Shown: positions 18,347-27,272, counted from the first letter of the stretch. The stretch: DNA of 64,000 nucleotides from a bacterium (GCA_035945995.1 DASYZR010000044.1:1-64000), one strand, 5' to 3'. Numbers and translations: made by a program. Notes: generated by a model not told the origin, from the sequence alone.

Positions 18347-20159
18347 TGACCTTCAACTCCCTGATCCGTTCCTTTTCCCTGCCTGCTTCGAGTAGTTCCA
18401 CGGCCAGCCTGTCGCGGCGGCCGTCGTCCCGGCCGCGCACCGCCTCGGCGTGTGCCTCGACGAGCCGGTCGATCCGCTCTTCAAGGTCGGCCAGGCGGAG
18501 CGTCCGCACGCACCCTTCCGCGATGCGCCGCGCATCCCCGCGTACCGGCGGCTCCTCGATCAGGAACCGGCTCAGCAGCGAAATGGCGGCCTCGTCCCGC
18601 AGCCGCTCGCGAAGCCGGCCCGGGTCGATGCCCTCCGCCTCCGGGTCCAGGAGCGCCTCTGCCAGTGCGTGACGAGCCGGTTCGCGGAATGTGCGCGCGT
18701 CGAGCAAGCCGCGGATTCCCACCCTCACCGAGGCGTCCGCCACAAGAAGATGGAGCAGGAGGGTTTCCGCTCCAACCCGCCCTTCCGCCTCCGGAGGCGC
18801 CTGAGAGCCAAGGACCGCCCGTCCCGCCTGCCCCGCCGCGGCGGGCGTGCGGGATTCCTCCCGGCCCTTCGCCAGACGGCGGATTTGTCCTCTGACGGCG
18901 TCTTCGCGAACGGCCAAGCGCTCCGCCAGCTGCCGGACATACTCCGACTGTCGGACCGGATTCGGTGCTATAATGATTAACTGACTCACTTCGTCAACAA
19001 TTCCCACCTTTCCTTCGACCGTGCTGCCGTCGTGCCGTGAGGCGGCCATGGCAAACCGGTAGTCGAACACCGACTGCGCCTCCGCCAGCGTCCGTCGGAA
19101 AGCCTCGGCGCCTCGTGCCCGGAGCAACTCGTCCGGGTCGGCCCGGCCCGGCAGCACGGCCACCCGCACCGGCAGTTCGACCTGCTCGAAGATGCCGAGC
19201 CCCCGCTCCGCGGCGTCCATGCCCGAGGCATCCGCGTCGTAGACCAGCACCGCCCGGGCGGCGAACCGCTTGAGGAGGAGCGCCTGATCCTGGGTGAGCG
19301 CCGTGCCGAGCGATGCCACCGCGTTCGTGATGCCGAATTGGTGGCAGGTCAGCGCGTCCATGTACCCTTCGACGACCACGGCCTCGCCGGCTGCCCGGAT
19401 CGCGGCGCGGGCCGCATCCAGCGCATACAGGGTGCGGCCCTTCACAAACAGCGCCGTCTCCCGCGTGTTCAGGTACTTCGGCGTCGCCTCGTCGAGCGCG
19501 CGGCCGCCGAACGCCACCGGCCGCCCCTGCAGGTCGTGGATCGGAAAAATCAGCCGGTGCCGCAGCGCGTCGTAGTGGCCTGTCCCGCCTGCTCCCGAGC
19601 GGGCCACCGCCAGTCCGGCCTGCTCGGCCGCGGCCGCGTCAAACCCGCGCCCCCTCAGCGCGCGAAGGAGACCGTCCCACCCGGCGGGGGCGTATCCGAG
19701 CCGGAACGTCTCCGCCGCCGCCGCGTCGACGCCGCGGTCCGCGAGATACCGCCGTGCGGTGAGGCCGTCCGGGCCGGCGAGCTGCGAACGAAAGAACGCC
19801 GCAGCCTCCGCGACCACCCGGAGCAGCCGCTCGCGCTCTCCGCCGAGACGCTCATCCTCCGGCGTCTGCGGGAGGGGCACGCCGGCCCGGCCGGCAAGCT
19901 CCGTCAGCGCGACGGGGAACGGCACGCCCTCGAGGCGCATGACGAAGTCGAACACGTCGCCGCCGGCGTGGCACCCGAAACAGTAGAAAAAGCCCAGCTC
20001 CGGGTTAACGGTGAACGACGGCGTCTTTTCCGAGTGAAATGGGCAAAGGCCCGTGTACCGGCGTCCGGATCGCTTCAGGGTGACGTGCGCCGAGACGACG
20101 TCGAGAATCCCGATGCGCCGGCGGATCTCGTCTGTAGCCTCTCTCGACCGTCCGGCCAT
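18339..20159 (-). CDS. dnaG: DNA primase DnaG
   Basis: The 606-residue primase synthesises RNA primers for replication. The N-terminal CHC2 zinc finger is visible (Cys39, His42, Cys60, Cys63 in [11 protein letters not shown]...[11 protein letters not shown]). The catalytic core includes [11 protein letters not shown]-type TOPRIM elements, with [16 protein letters not shown] carrying the acidic metal-binding Glu and, further on, [14 protein letters not shown]. The C-terminal helicase-interaction domain follows from about residue 430 and is more variable. The ATG at 20159 has no recognisable SD. An intrinsic-terminator-like hairpin with a T-run ends only 15 nt upstream. The gene overlaps rpoD by 8 bp, the classic macromolecular-synthesis operon pairing. 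Confidence 0.97.
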   Translation of the reverse strand: MAGRSREATDEIRRRIGILDVVSAHVTLKRSGRRYTGLCPFHSEKTPSFTVNPELGFFYCFGCHAGGDVFDFVMRLEGVPFPVALTELAGRAGVPLPQTPEDERLGGERERLLRVVAEAAAFFRSQLAGPDGLTARRYLADRGVDAAAAETFRLGYAPAGWDGLLRALRGRGFDAAAAEQAGLAVARSGAGGTGHYDALRHRLIFPIHDLQGRPVAFGGRALDEATPKYLNTRETALFVKGRTLYALDAARAAIRAAGEAVVVEGYMDALTCHQFGITNAVASLGTALTQDQALLLKRFAARAVLVYDADASGMDAAERGLGIFEQVELPVRVAVLPGRADPDELLRARGAEAFRRTLAEAQSVFDYRFAMAASRHDGSTVEGKVGIVDEVSQLIIIAPNPVRQSEYVRQLAERLAVREDAVRGQIRRLAKGREESRTPAAAGQAGRAVLGSQAPPEAEGRVGAETLLLHLLVADASVRVGIRGLLDARTFREPARHALAEALLDPEAEGIDPGRLRERLRDEAAISLLSRFLIEEPPVRGDARRIAEGCVRTLRLADLEERIDRLVEAHAEAVRGRDDGRRDRLAVELLEAGREKERIRELKVSV

Positions 20160-20174
20160 GCCCGCGCACCCGCG

Positions 20175-20206
20175 AAAAAGGCCCTATCGTGAAAACAGAT
20201 AAGGCC
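20175..20206 (-). terminator. Intrinsic terminator/attenuator in front of dnaG
   Basis: On the minus strand GGCCTTATC, a 9-nt loop and GATAGGGCC are followed by TTTTT. The stem is 9 bp with one mismatch. It lies downstream of livF and ends 15 nt before the dnaG ATG, so it either closes the Liv operon or attenuates dnaG-rpoD transcription. Confidence 0.65.
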
Positions 20207-20229
20207 CGCCCCGTCCTTTCAGTTTCCCC

Positions 20230-20235
20230 TATAAT
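20230..20235 (+). promoter_or_regulatory. TATAAT -10 box before the methyltransferase stub
   Basis: A consensus -10 on the plus strand lies 63 bp upstream of the truncated methyltransferase reading frame. No clear -35 is present. It may be the surviving promoter of the broken gene. Confidence 0.4.
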
Positions 20236-20297
20236 TCTCCGCGCCGGAGCGCGGGTCCTCTCATGGAGGGCCCCCCGCCGGACGATAAAAGAGCGGC

Positions 20298-20408
20298 ATG
20301 AGCGGGACGGACGGCGAGTACCTGCTGGCCGGCGGCGCCGCCGAACTCGAACGGCTTCGCCTTGAGGCGCGCGTGTGGGAACCCGGGGGTCCGTCTATGC
20401 CGTCGTGA
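20298..20408 (+). pseudogene. N-terminal stub of a class I SAM-dependent methyltransferase
   Basis: The 36-codon frame from the ATG at 20298 reads YLLAGGAAELERLRLEARVW and then EP. This is the characteristic N-terminus of many small SAM methyltransferases (YLLG..AAE..RL..Q...W.P), which normally continues into the glycine-rich SAM loop. Here the similarity stops after about 28 residues and the frame ends inside the 3' end of livF on the opposite strand (14-bp overlap). The gene was therefore cut by a rearrangement whose breakpoint lies near 20385. A TATAAT box at 20230 may be its former promoter. It cannot be functional as a methyltransferase. Confidence 0.55.
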
Positions 20409-21144
20409 TCTCGCCGAGGTAGGCCTGCCGGATCATTTCGTTTTCGCGCAGGCTCTTCGCGGTCCCCGAGAGCACCACGCGGCCGGTCTGCAGCACGTAG
20501 CCGCGGTGGGCGATGCTGAGCGCCATGTTGGCGTTCTGCTCGACTACGAAGATCGACGTCCCCTGCCGGTTGATCGTCTGGATGATGTCGAAAACCTGCT
20601 CCACGAACGCGGGCGACAGGCCCATCGACGGCTCGTCCATGCACAGCAGCTGCGGCCGGGCCATCAACGCGCGGCCGATCGCCACCATCTGCTGCTCGCC
20701 GCCCGAGAGCGTCCCGGCCAGCTGGGTGCGGCGCTCTTTCACCCGGGGGAAGAGCGCGTACACGCGTTCGAGGTCCTCCGCGATGCCGGAGGAATCCGTG
20801 CGGGTGAACGCTCCCATCTCGAGATTTTCGTAGACCGTCATCCGCGGAAAGAGCCGCCGGGCCTCGGGCACGGGTGCGATGCCGCGCCGGACGCGCTCGG
20901 CGGTCGACATCCTCCCGATCGACTCCCCACGGTACAACACCGTGCCGCGCGCCGGCCGGACGAGGCCGAGCACGGTCTTCATCGTCGTGGACTTGCCCGA
21001 CGCGTTTCCGCCGAGCAGGCACACGATCTCCCCGGCGCCGATTTCGTAATTCACGCCCTTGAGGACGTGCAGCTCGCCGTAGTAGGTGTCGACGTCCTTA
21101 AACTCGAGCAGCCGCCGTCCGTCCGAGATAGGCGCGGATGACAT
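20395..21144 (-). CDS. livF: Branched-chain amino-acid ABC transporter ATPase LivF (system 1)
   Basis: A 249-residue ABC ATPase of the LivF type, one of the two ATPases of a Liv (HAAT) importer for leucine/isoleucine/valine or related amino acids. Motifs: Walker A GGNASGKSTT, the LivF-typical RRGIAPVPEARRLFPRMTVYENLEMGAF (shown as a segment), signature LSGGEQQMVAIGRALM and Walker B LLCMDEPSMGLSP. The start ATG at 21144 overlaps the end of the fused livM-livG gene by 47 bp. The order, in the direction of transcription, is binding protein, livH, livM-livG, livF, followed by the terminator before dnaG. Substrate specificity is not visible. Confidence 0.93.
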   Translation of the reverse strand: MSSAPISDGRRLLEFKDVDTYYGELHVLKGVNYEIGAGEIVCLLGGNASGKSTTMKTVLGLVRPARGTVLYRGESIGRMSTAERVRRGIAPVPEARRLFPRMTVYENLEMGAFTRTDSSGIAEDLERVYALFPRVKERRTQLAGTLSGGEQQMVAIGRALMARPQLLCMDEPSMGLSPAFVEQVFDIIQTINRQGTSIFVVEQNANMALSIAHRGYVLQTGRVVLSGTAKSLRENEMIRQAYLGEITTA

Positions 21145-23176
21145 CCTCGTTCCGGTGGACCTCCTCCGCGGTGCCTTCGGCGATCTTCTCGCCGTAGTCC
21201 AGCACGGCGACCTTGTCGGCGATGGTGTTGACGACGTTCAACTTGTGCTCGATGAGCAGCACCGTCAGCCCCATATCCTTGAGGCTGCGGATCTGGTCGG
21301 CCAGCTCCAGCGTCTCGGCGGGGTTCATGCCGGCCGTGGGTTCGTCCAACAGCAGCAGCGCGGGCCGGGAGGCGATGGCGCGCGCGATCTCGAGCCGGCG
21401 CCGGTTGGCGTAGGAGAGGCTGCTGGCGAGATGGTTCGCGCGCGGCACGAGCCGGTTGCCAAAGATCCGCAGCACCTCCATCACCCACTCCAGAGCGTCG
21501 CGCTCCTCCGCGCGGACCGCGGGCGGCCGCAACACCGCGCCGACGGCGTTCGCCCGCGTCCGCACGTGCATCCCGACCAGGACGTTGTCGAGCACGGTCA
21601 TATCGGGGAAGAGCCGCAGCGCCTGAAATGTCCGCGCGATGCCCCGCTCGACGATCGCGTGCGCCGGCAGCCGGGTGATGTCCCGGCCCTTCAACAAGAT
21701 GCGGCCGGCGTCGGGCGCGTCGAGCCCGGTCACGAGGTTGAAGAGCGTCGTCTTCCCGGAGCCGTTCGGGCCGATGAGGCCGACGACCGAGTGCTGCGGG
21801 ATGACGAGGTCGACGGTGCGGACCGCGGTAATACCGCCGAATCGCTTGGTGAGCCCGCGCGTCTCGAGGAGCGGCGTGCCCGTCGGCAGGTCGGCCTGCG
21901 CGAGGCGGCTCAGCGACACGCCGATGCCGCCGCGCGTCGGTGAGGCGGCCTGCTCTTCCATCGAGAGCGCCGCGGTGGCCCGGGACGCGGGGATCAATCC
22001 CTGCCGCCGGTACAGCATCATCAGCACGAGGATGATCCCGAAGATCAGCTCGATCGTTTGGGCCAGTTCGATCTGCTGGAGGAACACGATTCCGGTCAAC
22101 CGGCCCAGCGCATGAAGCCACTGCGTGAGGTCCTGGAGGAACCACGATTGCAGCAACTGGAGCAGCAGCGCGCCCACGACCACGCCGGGCACGCTGCCCA
22201 TGCCGCCGAGCACGATCATCACGAGGATCATCACGGAGACCGGGAACATGAACATATCCGGGGTCGCCGTCTGGAGCTTGGCGATGTACAGGGTGCCGGT
22301 CATCCCGCCGAACCCCGCGCCGATCGCAAAGGCCAGCAACTTGAGCCGCGTCCGGTTCACGCCCATCGCGCCGGCCGCGATCTCGTCCTCCCGGATGGCC
22401 ATCCAGGCGCGGCCGATGCGGGAGTCCTTGAGCCGGTAACTCACAAAAATCAGCAGGGCGATGATCGCGACCCCGACGTAGTAGTACGGGGTCGCGTTGA
22501 CGCTGAAATTGTACCGGAACGCCGTCGGCGCGAGCACTCCGTTCAGGCCCATGGCCCCGTTCGTGAGACCCTGCGCGTTGCGCACAACAATCGGGACGAT
22601 CTCACCGAACCCCAGGGTGACGATCGCGAGGTAGTCGCCCTTCAGCCGCAGCGTCGGGGCGCCGAACAGGATGCCGAAAAACGCGGCCACGATCGCCGCG
22701 CCCGGCAGCATCAGCCAGAACGAGAACTGGAACTGCACGACGTCCGGCACGCCGGTGAAATGGAACCGGCTCACGAGCCCCAGCCACTCGAGCGGCTGCC
22801 ACGCCGGCGTCCACAACGGGTGCACCTGCCCCGAAGCTAGGATGCCGTAGCTGTACGCGCCGATCGCGAAAAACGCCGCGTACCCCAGATCGAGCAGGCC
22901 GGCGAAGCCGACGACGATGTTGAGGCCGAGCGCGAGCGCCGCGAACGAGAGGGCGTTCGCCGCGGCGTCCACGTCGCCGCCGTTCGAGTGCACCACCGGG
23001 AACAGGAGGGCCGCGGCAAAGAACAGGAGTGCTGCGAGGCGCGTCCGCGTCGCCACGGGAATCCGCCCGAACGGCCGCACAAACGGCGCCGCGAAGGCGC
23101 GCCACGTCGCCGGCCGGGCCGGCGGCGGGACCACCTGCTCGCTCTCGAGGGCCGGCGTGGGCGAGAGTTCAGCCAC
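21098..23176 (-). CDS. Fused Liv permease-ATPase (LivM-LivG, system 1)
   Basis: A 692-residue protein combining two Liv subunits normally made separately. Residues ~45-400 are a LivM-type permease (GLNIVVGFAGLLDLGYAAFF; MGVNRTRLKLLAFAIGAGFG; MTGTLYIAKLQ). After a linker (SMEEQAASPTRGG), residues ~435-690 are a LivG-type ATPase with Walker A GLIGPNGSGKTTLFN, ARTFQALRLFPDMTVLDNVL, signature LSYANRRRLEIARAI and Walker B LLLLDEPTAGMNP. The junction is in frame and both halves keep their motifs, so this is a true fusion and not a sequencing artefact. GTG start. The gene overlaps livF by 47 bp and follows livH by 9 bp. Confidence 0.93.
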   Translation of the reverse strand: MAELSPTPALESEQVVPPPARPATWRAFAAPFVRPFGRIPVATRTRLAALLFFAAALLFPVVHSNGGDVDAAANALSFAALALGLNIVVGFAGLLDLGYAAFFAIGAYSYGILASGQVHPLWTPAWQPLEWLGLVSRFHFTGVPDVVQFQFSFWLMLPGAAIVAAFFGILFGAPTLRLKGDYLAIVTLGFGEIVPIVVRNAQGLTNGAMGLNGVLAPTAFRYNFSVNATPYYYVGVAIIALLIFVSYRLKDSRIGRAWMAIREDEIAAGAMGVNRTRLKLLAFAIGAGFGGMTGTLYIAKLQTATPDMFMFPVSVMILVMIVLGGMGSVPGVVVGALLLQLLQSWFLQDLTQWLHALGRLTGIVFLQQIELAQTIELIFGIILVLMMLYRRQGLIPASRATAALSMEEQAASPTRGGIGVSLSRLAQADLPTGTPLLETRGLTKRFGGITAVRTVDLVIPQHSVVGLIGPNGSGKTTLFNLVTGLDAPDAGRILLKGRDITRLPAHAIVERGIARTFQALRLFPDMTVLDNVLVGMHVRTRANAVGAVLRPPAVRAEERDALEWVMEVLRIFGNRLVPRANHLASSLSYANRRRLEIARAIASRPALLLLDEPTAGMNPAETLELADQIRSLKDMGLTVLLIEHKLNVVNTIADKVAVLDYGEKIAEGTAEEVHRNEDVIRAYLGRTAAARV

Positions 23177-23185
23177 GTGGCCGCC

Positions 23186-24115
23186 TCACGACTTCGACGG
23201 CGTCGAAATCCCGAGGAGCCCGGTGGGGCGGAGCACCAGCACGAGGATCAGGATCGAGAAGATGATCACGTCGGTCCAGCGCACCGCCAGCAACTGGCCC
23301 CCGAGCGCTTCGATGAGTCCGATCACGAGGCCGCCGATCATCGCACCCACGACATTGCCGATGCCGCCGAGCACCGCCGCGGTGAACGCCCGGAGGCCGG
23401 CCGTGTAGCCGATGATAAAGCTCGTGAAATTGTAGTACAGGCCGAAGATCAGCCCGGCCGCACCGGCCAGCGCCGAGCCGATGAAGAACGTCAGCATGAC
23501 CACCCGATCGACGTCGATCCCCATCATCCGCGCGGCTTCCGCATCCTGGGCCGTCGCCCGCATGGCCTTTCCGATCTTGGTGCGGCGCACGAAGACGTGC
23601 AGGCCCCCCATCAGGATCAGCGCGACGCTCCAAAGCAGGATTTCCCGCAGCCGCACGACCGCTCCGCCGATGTCCCAGCCGAGGGCGGGCACCGGATTGG
23701 GGTAGTTGAGCGTCGAGGCGCCAGTCCTGAGCAGCACGACGTTGAAGAGGATGTAGGAGATGCCGATCGTGGTGATCATCGCGGCGGTGCCCTTCGCGTG
23801 CCGCATCGGCCGCAGCCCAACGCGCTCGATCACCACGCCGAGGCCCCCACAGAACAGCATCGTCGACGCGAACGCCAGCGCGAGCGCCGCGATGAGCGGC
23901 ACCCCGTAGAGGACCCGGGACTGCCCGTCCACCCCCACGGCGTGCAGCGCGATCGCGGCGATGAACGATCCGATCATGAAGATGTTGAAGTGGGCGAAGT
24001 TGATGAGTTCGATGATGCCGTAGACCATCGTGAAGCCGAGGGCGAGCAGCGAGTACATTGCGCCGAGACTGAGCCCGTTGATGACTTGTTGCACCAGCAC
24101 GTCGTGGTACGTCAT
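23186..24115 (-). CDS. livH: Branched-chain amino-acid ABC transporter permease LivH (system 1)
   Basis: A 309-residue polytopic permease. The LivH hallmark at the N-terminus reads INGLSLGAMYSLLALGFTMV, then YGIIELINFAHFNIFMIGSF. The cytoplasmic coupling segment is RTKIGKAMRATAQDAEAARM with MGIDVDRV, and the C-terminus is LRPTGLLGIST. It pairs with the LivM half of the neighbouring fusion to form the membrane channel. Spacing to the fusion gene is 9 bp and to the upstream binding-protein gene 91 bp, so this is one operon. Confidence 0.95.
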   Translation of the reverse strand: MTYHDVLVQQVINGLSLGAMYSLLALGFTMVYGIIELINFAHFNIFMIGSFIAAIALHAVGVDGQSRVLYGVPLIAALALAFASTMLFCGGLGVVIERVGLRPMRHAKGTAAMITTIGISYILFNVVLLRTGASTLNYPNPVPALGWDIGGAVVRLREILLWSVALILMGGLHVFVRRTKIGKAMRATAQDAEAARMMGIDVDRVVMLTFFIGSALAGAAGLIFGLYYNFTSFIIGYTAGLRAFTAAVLGGIGNVVGAMIGGLVIGLIEALGGQLLAVRWTDVIIFSILILVLVLRPTGLLGISTPSKS

Positions 24116-24206
24116 CCGCTACGCTCCCCCCGCGGGAGGCCGCAACGTGGGGAGCGGGCCACCCGGGCGGCCCGCTCCCGTCACGTGTTGGCGCTCGCTT
24201 CGCGCG

Positions 24207-25460
24207 CTAGGTCTGCGGCGCGACCCCGATGTACTTGAACTGATGCAGGATGTCATCGTCCGGGAATTTCGCATTGCGCAGGATCTGGAACACGCTGACC
24301 ACGCGGCTGTTGATGTCGCCGTTCTGGTCGAACGAGATCGTGCCCTGCAGCGTCTTCAGGTTCGTCGCCTGAATCGCGTCGCGAACGTTGCTCCGGTCGG
24401 GGGTCTTGCCGGTCGCGGCCACGCGCTTGATCGCGTCGAGAACGACGAGCGCGGCATCGTACGCCGTGATCGAGTAGTCACTCGGCTGCTTCCCGTACTT
24501 CGCCGCGAACTTCTTGACCCACGGCTGCGCCGCGGGGTTTTCGGTGAGGTGCGGGCCGGCGATTGTCGCATACCAACCCTGCACCGCCGGGAATCCGGCG
24601 CCCTTCAGGAGCGCCCCGCTGTACATCCCGTCACCGCCGCCCTTGAGCATCTTGGGGACGACGTCGTAGGCCTGCTTCGCCAGCTTCGCGCCGGCCTGGT
24701 CGACGCCGCCGTAGTAGATGGCGTCGGGATTCATGCCCTTGATCTTGGTCAGCACGGTCGTGTAGTCGGCTTCCTTGGGGTTCAGCTGGTCGCGGCCGAT
24801 CACTTTGATGCCCTTCGCCGCCGCCTGCTTCTGGAATGAGTCGGCGATGCCCACGCCGTAGGCGCCCGAATCGTCGAGCACGTACACGGTCTTCACGTGG
24901 AGGGTCTCGGCGTAGTAGTTGGCCATGTTCGGCCCCTGGTACGCGTCCGTGGTCACGGTCCGGAAGTAGACCGCCTTGCCCTTCGGCCGGTACTGAGACG
25001 CGAACTTCGGGTCCGTGATGTCCGGGTTTGTCGAACTCGGCGTGATCGTCGCGAGGTCGGCTTGGCTCAGGATCGCGGACATCGCCTTGCCTTCGCCGCT
25101 CATCTGGGGCCCGATGTTGGCCACGACGCCCACGTTGGCGACGAGCTTGCGGGTGTTGGTCGCCGCCTGCGCCGGATCATATTGGCCGGCGGTGGCGGTG
25201 CCCGAGTCGAGCACGATCGCTTCGATCTTGTAGCCGGCGACGCCGCCCTTCGAGTTCGCGTCGTCGATCGCGATCATCGCCCCGTCCTTGATCAGCTCCG
25301 CGTCCTCCGCGTCCGCGCCGGTCAACGGCAGGGTGATGCCGACATAGAGTGTCTTGGCCTGGGCCTGCGTGCGCGGCAGGCCGCCGAGCATGGCCGTGGT
25401 CACGACCAGGACGGCCGCAACAACCAACCCGAGCACACGATGACGCCACGTACCTACCAT
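24207..25460 (-). CDS. livK: Liv ABC transporter substrate-binding protein (system 1, Sec-exported)
   Basis: A 417-residue periplasmic-type binding protein of the Leu/Ile/Val family (Peripla_BP_6). A Sec signal peptide covers about residues 1-34 (HRVLGLVVAAVLVVTTAMLG, then an Ala-x-Ala-type site near TQAQA). The mature protein begins KTLYVGITLPLTGADAEDAE. The hinge segments KTVYVLDDSGAYGVGIADSF and NPDAIYYGGVDQAGAKLAKQ are typical. The start was moved to the ATG at 25460, which follows GGGGAGGGG. A longer open frame to 25577 looks non-coding. It heads the Liv operon and diverges from the cupredoxin/oxidase operon across 359 bp. Confidence 0.92.
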   Translation of the reverse strand: MVGTWRHRVLGLVVAAVLVVTTAMLGGLPRTQAQAKTLYVGITLPLTGADAEDAELIKDGAMIAIDDANSKGGVAGYKIEAIVLDSGTATAGQYDPAQAATNTRKLVANVGVVANIGPQMSGEGKAMSAILSQADLATITPSSTNPDITDPKFASQYRPKGKAVYFRTVTTDAYQGPNMANYYAETLHVKTVYVLDDSGAYGVGIADSFQKQAAAKGIKVIGRDQLNPKEADYTTVLTKIKGMNPDAIYYGGVDQAGAKLAKQAYDVVPKMLKGGGDGMYSGALLKGAGFPAVQGWYATIAGPHLTENPAAQPWVKKFAAKYGKQPSDYSITAYDAALVVLDAIKRVAATGKTPDRSNVRDAIQATNLKTLQGTISFDQNGDINSRVVSVFQILRNAKFPDDDILHQFKYIGVAPQT

Positions 25461-25596
25461 AAATGCCCCCTCCCCTATTCGGCCGCCGGTTCCGCCGCCC
25501 CGATGCGGCGACGGCTGTCGGCCGAGTTTCGCATGATTCCGCCATCCGCGCGACTTCTCCTCCGTGAAAGCACGCAAAATATGCGCCGTTTGTTCA

Positions 25597-25646
25597 TTTG
25601 GGGATCACAATTGGATCACGCCCCCACGCCATACTTGGATCGTGCC
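25597..25646 (+). repeat. Three GGATCAC-like direct repeats upstream of the oxidase promoter
   Basis: TTTGGGGATCACAA (25597), TTGGATCACGCC (25611) and TTGGATCGTGCC (25635) lie in the 359-bp divergent region; the last two match at 10 of 12 positions, 24 bp apart. The third ends 17 bp before the probable -35 box. They may be an activator or repressor operator. Apart from this and the promoter, I see nothing else coding in 25461-25819. Confidence 0.4.
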
Positions 25647-25663
25647 TTTCCGCGAACGTACGT

Positions 25664-25695
25664 TTGACGTCTCCCCCGCCGCTTCTTACTATAAT
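25664..25695 (+). promoter_or_regulatory. Probable promoter of the cupredoxin-oxidase operon
   Basis: TTGACG at 25664-25669 is followed after 17 bp by TACTAT (25687-25692), which overlaps a perfect TATAAT (25690-25695; 20-bp spacing). It lies about 125 bp before the cupredoxin ATG. Confidence 0.55.
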
Positions 25696-25819
25696 GGAGG
25701 TCGCGCAACACCATACCGTCCCCGCGGCGATGAGTCTACCGCTTTCGGCCGGATCCCCGTGACAACCCGGGGCGGCCCTGCGTCCGACGCCTCGTCTGTT
25801 GGGTCATTGGGAGGTAGGA

Positions 25820-26329
25820 ATGAACCGTCGTACGCTTGTCCGTATTCTGCCGTTCGCCGCCCTCGCCACGCTGCTCGCCGCGGTGGCCCTCCCTCGGGTG
25901 CACGCCGCCGCCGAGGCGACGTTTACGATCGTGGCCAATCAGACGGCCGCCAACGGCGGCCAAAACTACAACGGCACGGCCAAGGGCCGGCTCACGATCA
26001 CCGTGGCGCCGGGGACGGCCGTCCACATCAAGTTCACGACCGACAAGAAGGCCGCCCTGCCGCACAGTTTGCAGGTGATCGCCCTCAAGGGCACCGCCCA
26101 GGCCCCGGTCCTCCCGGCGCAGGCGGAACCGCAGCCCGCGTTTAAGGGTGCCGAGACGCCGAATCCGACGCAGGGCACCCCGCCGGGCAAGACCGACGAC
26201 GTCCGGTTCACCGCGTCCAAGGCCGGGCACTACCTCTTCGTCTGCGGGTATCCCGGACACGCGCTGCTCGGTATGTACGGCACGTTCAACGTGACGCAGG
26301 GCGCCAAACCCAGTCTCGCCGTCAAGTGA
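25820..26329 (+). CDS. Exported sulfocyanin-like blue copper protein
   Basis: A 169-residue cupredoxin, probably an electron carrier delivering electrons to the oxidase encoded downstream. Residues 1-33 are a signal peptide (MNRRTLVRIL, then a hydrophobic core to RVHAAA). Type 1 copper ligands are visible: His82 in LPHSLQV, and Cys142, His147 and Met152 in FVCGYPGHALLGMYG. The extended insertion before the ligand loop (about residues 95-125, Pro-rich) and the CGYPGH motif resemble sulfocyanin/nitrosocyanin-like proteins more than plastocyanin. The ATG at 25820 follows GGAGGTAGG. It is the first gene after the promoter, 109 bp before coxB. The partner assignment is inferred from position. Confidence 0.82.
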   Translation: MNRRTLVRILPFAALATLLAAVALPRVHAAAEATFTIVANQTAANGGQNYNGTAKGRLTITVAPGTAVHIKFTTDKKAALPHSLQVIALKGTAQAPVLPAQAEPQPAFKGAETPNPTQGTPPGKTDDVRFTASKAGHYLFVCGYPGHALLGMYGTFNVTQGAKPSLAVK

Positions 26330-26438
26330 ACGGCGCGCTTGCGCGGATCGTCCCAGGTAGGGAAGCGCACCGCCCGGGCCGAAGCGCTCCGACCCGTGGC
26401 ACGTACGAGTCGATGAGTTCCCCGGAGGATCGTCGCAG

Positions 26439-27272
26439 ATGGAACCAGGGGTAACCGTGCCGCGCGACGAGCGGTCCGCGGGGCGGTGGATGGGTGCGTT
26501 GATTCTGTTCATCCTCGCCGCGGGCGTCGTCTCGTTCATCGTCGCGGCGCACATCTGGTGGCTGCAGCCGCTCGCGTCGCGACAGGGCCTCTTCGCCGAC
26601 GAGATGTTCGACGCCATTCTCGTCGCCACCGGCATTGCGTTCATCGCCGTGCACCTCTTCGTCGCGATCGCGCTGATCCGGTACGCGGCGCACGGCCGCC
26701 GGCCCGCCGCGCACTGGCACGAGCACCTCGGCGCGGAGCTCACGTGGACGCTCGTCCCCGCGGCGGGGCTCATCGTCCTGGCCATCTTCGCGGAGATCGT
26801 CTGGGCGCACGTGTACAGCGCCCCGCCCGCCAACGCGCAGGTGGTGGAAGTGACGGCCCGGCAGTTCCTCTGGTACGTCCGGTACCCGGGCCCGGACGGC
26901 AAGCTGGCGCGCACGGATCCGAAGTTCATCAGCGCCGGGAACCCGCTCGGCCTCGATCCGGGCGACGCGGACAGCAAGACGAACCTCGTCCTCACGAACG
27001 ACCTGCACGTGGTGAACAATCGCCCGGTGCGCGTCGTCATCCATTCCCTCGACGTGATCCACAGCTTCTTCCTGCCGAACTTCCGCGTGAAGCAGGACGC
27101 GGTGCCCGGCCGGACGGAGTCGGTGTGGTTTACGCCGGACCGCACCGGCACGTTCCAGATCGCGTGCGCGCAGCTCTGCGGCGTCGGCCACTATACGATG
27201 CGTGGTAACATCGTGGTGGAACCCACCCAGGCCGCGTTCGACGCCTGGCTGGCGACACAGGGCACACACTAG
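26439..27272 (+). CDS. coxB: Haem-copper oxidase subunit II
   Basis: A 277-residue subunit carrying the CuA centre that takes electrons from the donor protein. Two N-terminal membrane helices (ALILFILAAGVVSFIVAAHI; ATGIAFIAVHLFVAIALIRY) and a further hydrophobic segment precede the periplasmic cupredoxin domain with FLWYVRYPGPDG, VIHSFFLPNFRVKQDAVPG and the CuA loop CAQLCGVGHYTM. Ligands Cys243, Cys247, His251 and Met254 are all present. No fused cytochrome c domain is seen, in keeping with a copper-protein donor. It is followed by coxA after 67 bp. Confidence 0.95.
   Translation: MEPGVTVPRDERSAGRWMGALILFILAAGVVSFIVAAHIWWLQPLASRQGLFADEMFDAILVATGIAFIAVHLFVAIALIRYAAHGRRPAAHWHEHLGAELTWTLVPAAGLIVLAIFAEIVWAHVYSAPPANAQVVEVTARQFLWYVRYPGPDGKLARTDPKFISAGNPLGLDPGDADSKTNLVLTNDLHVVNNRPVRVVIHSLDVIHSFFLPNFRVKQDAVPGRTESVWFTPDRTGTFQIACAQLCGVGHYTMRGNIVVEPTQAAFDAWLATQGTH

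Noticed and set aside
18960-18985. CTATAATGATTAACT promoter-like sequence
   Set aside because: Lies in the middle of the dnaG coding region and the codons are in frame with the primase; probably chance, although an internal rpoD promoter cannot be excluded.
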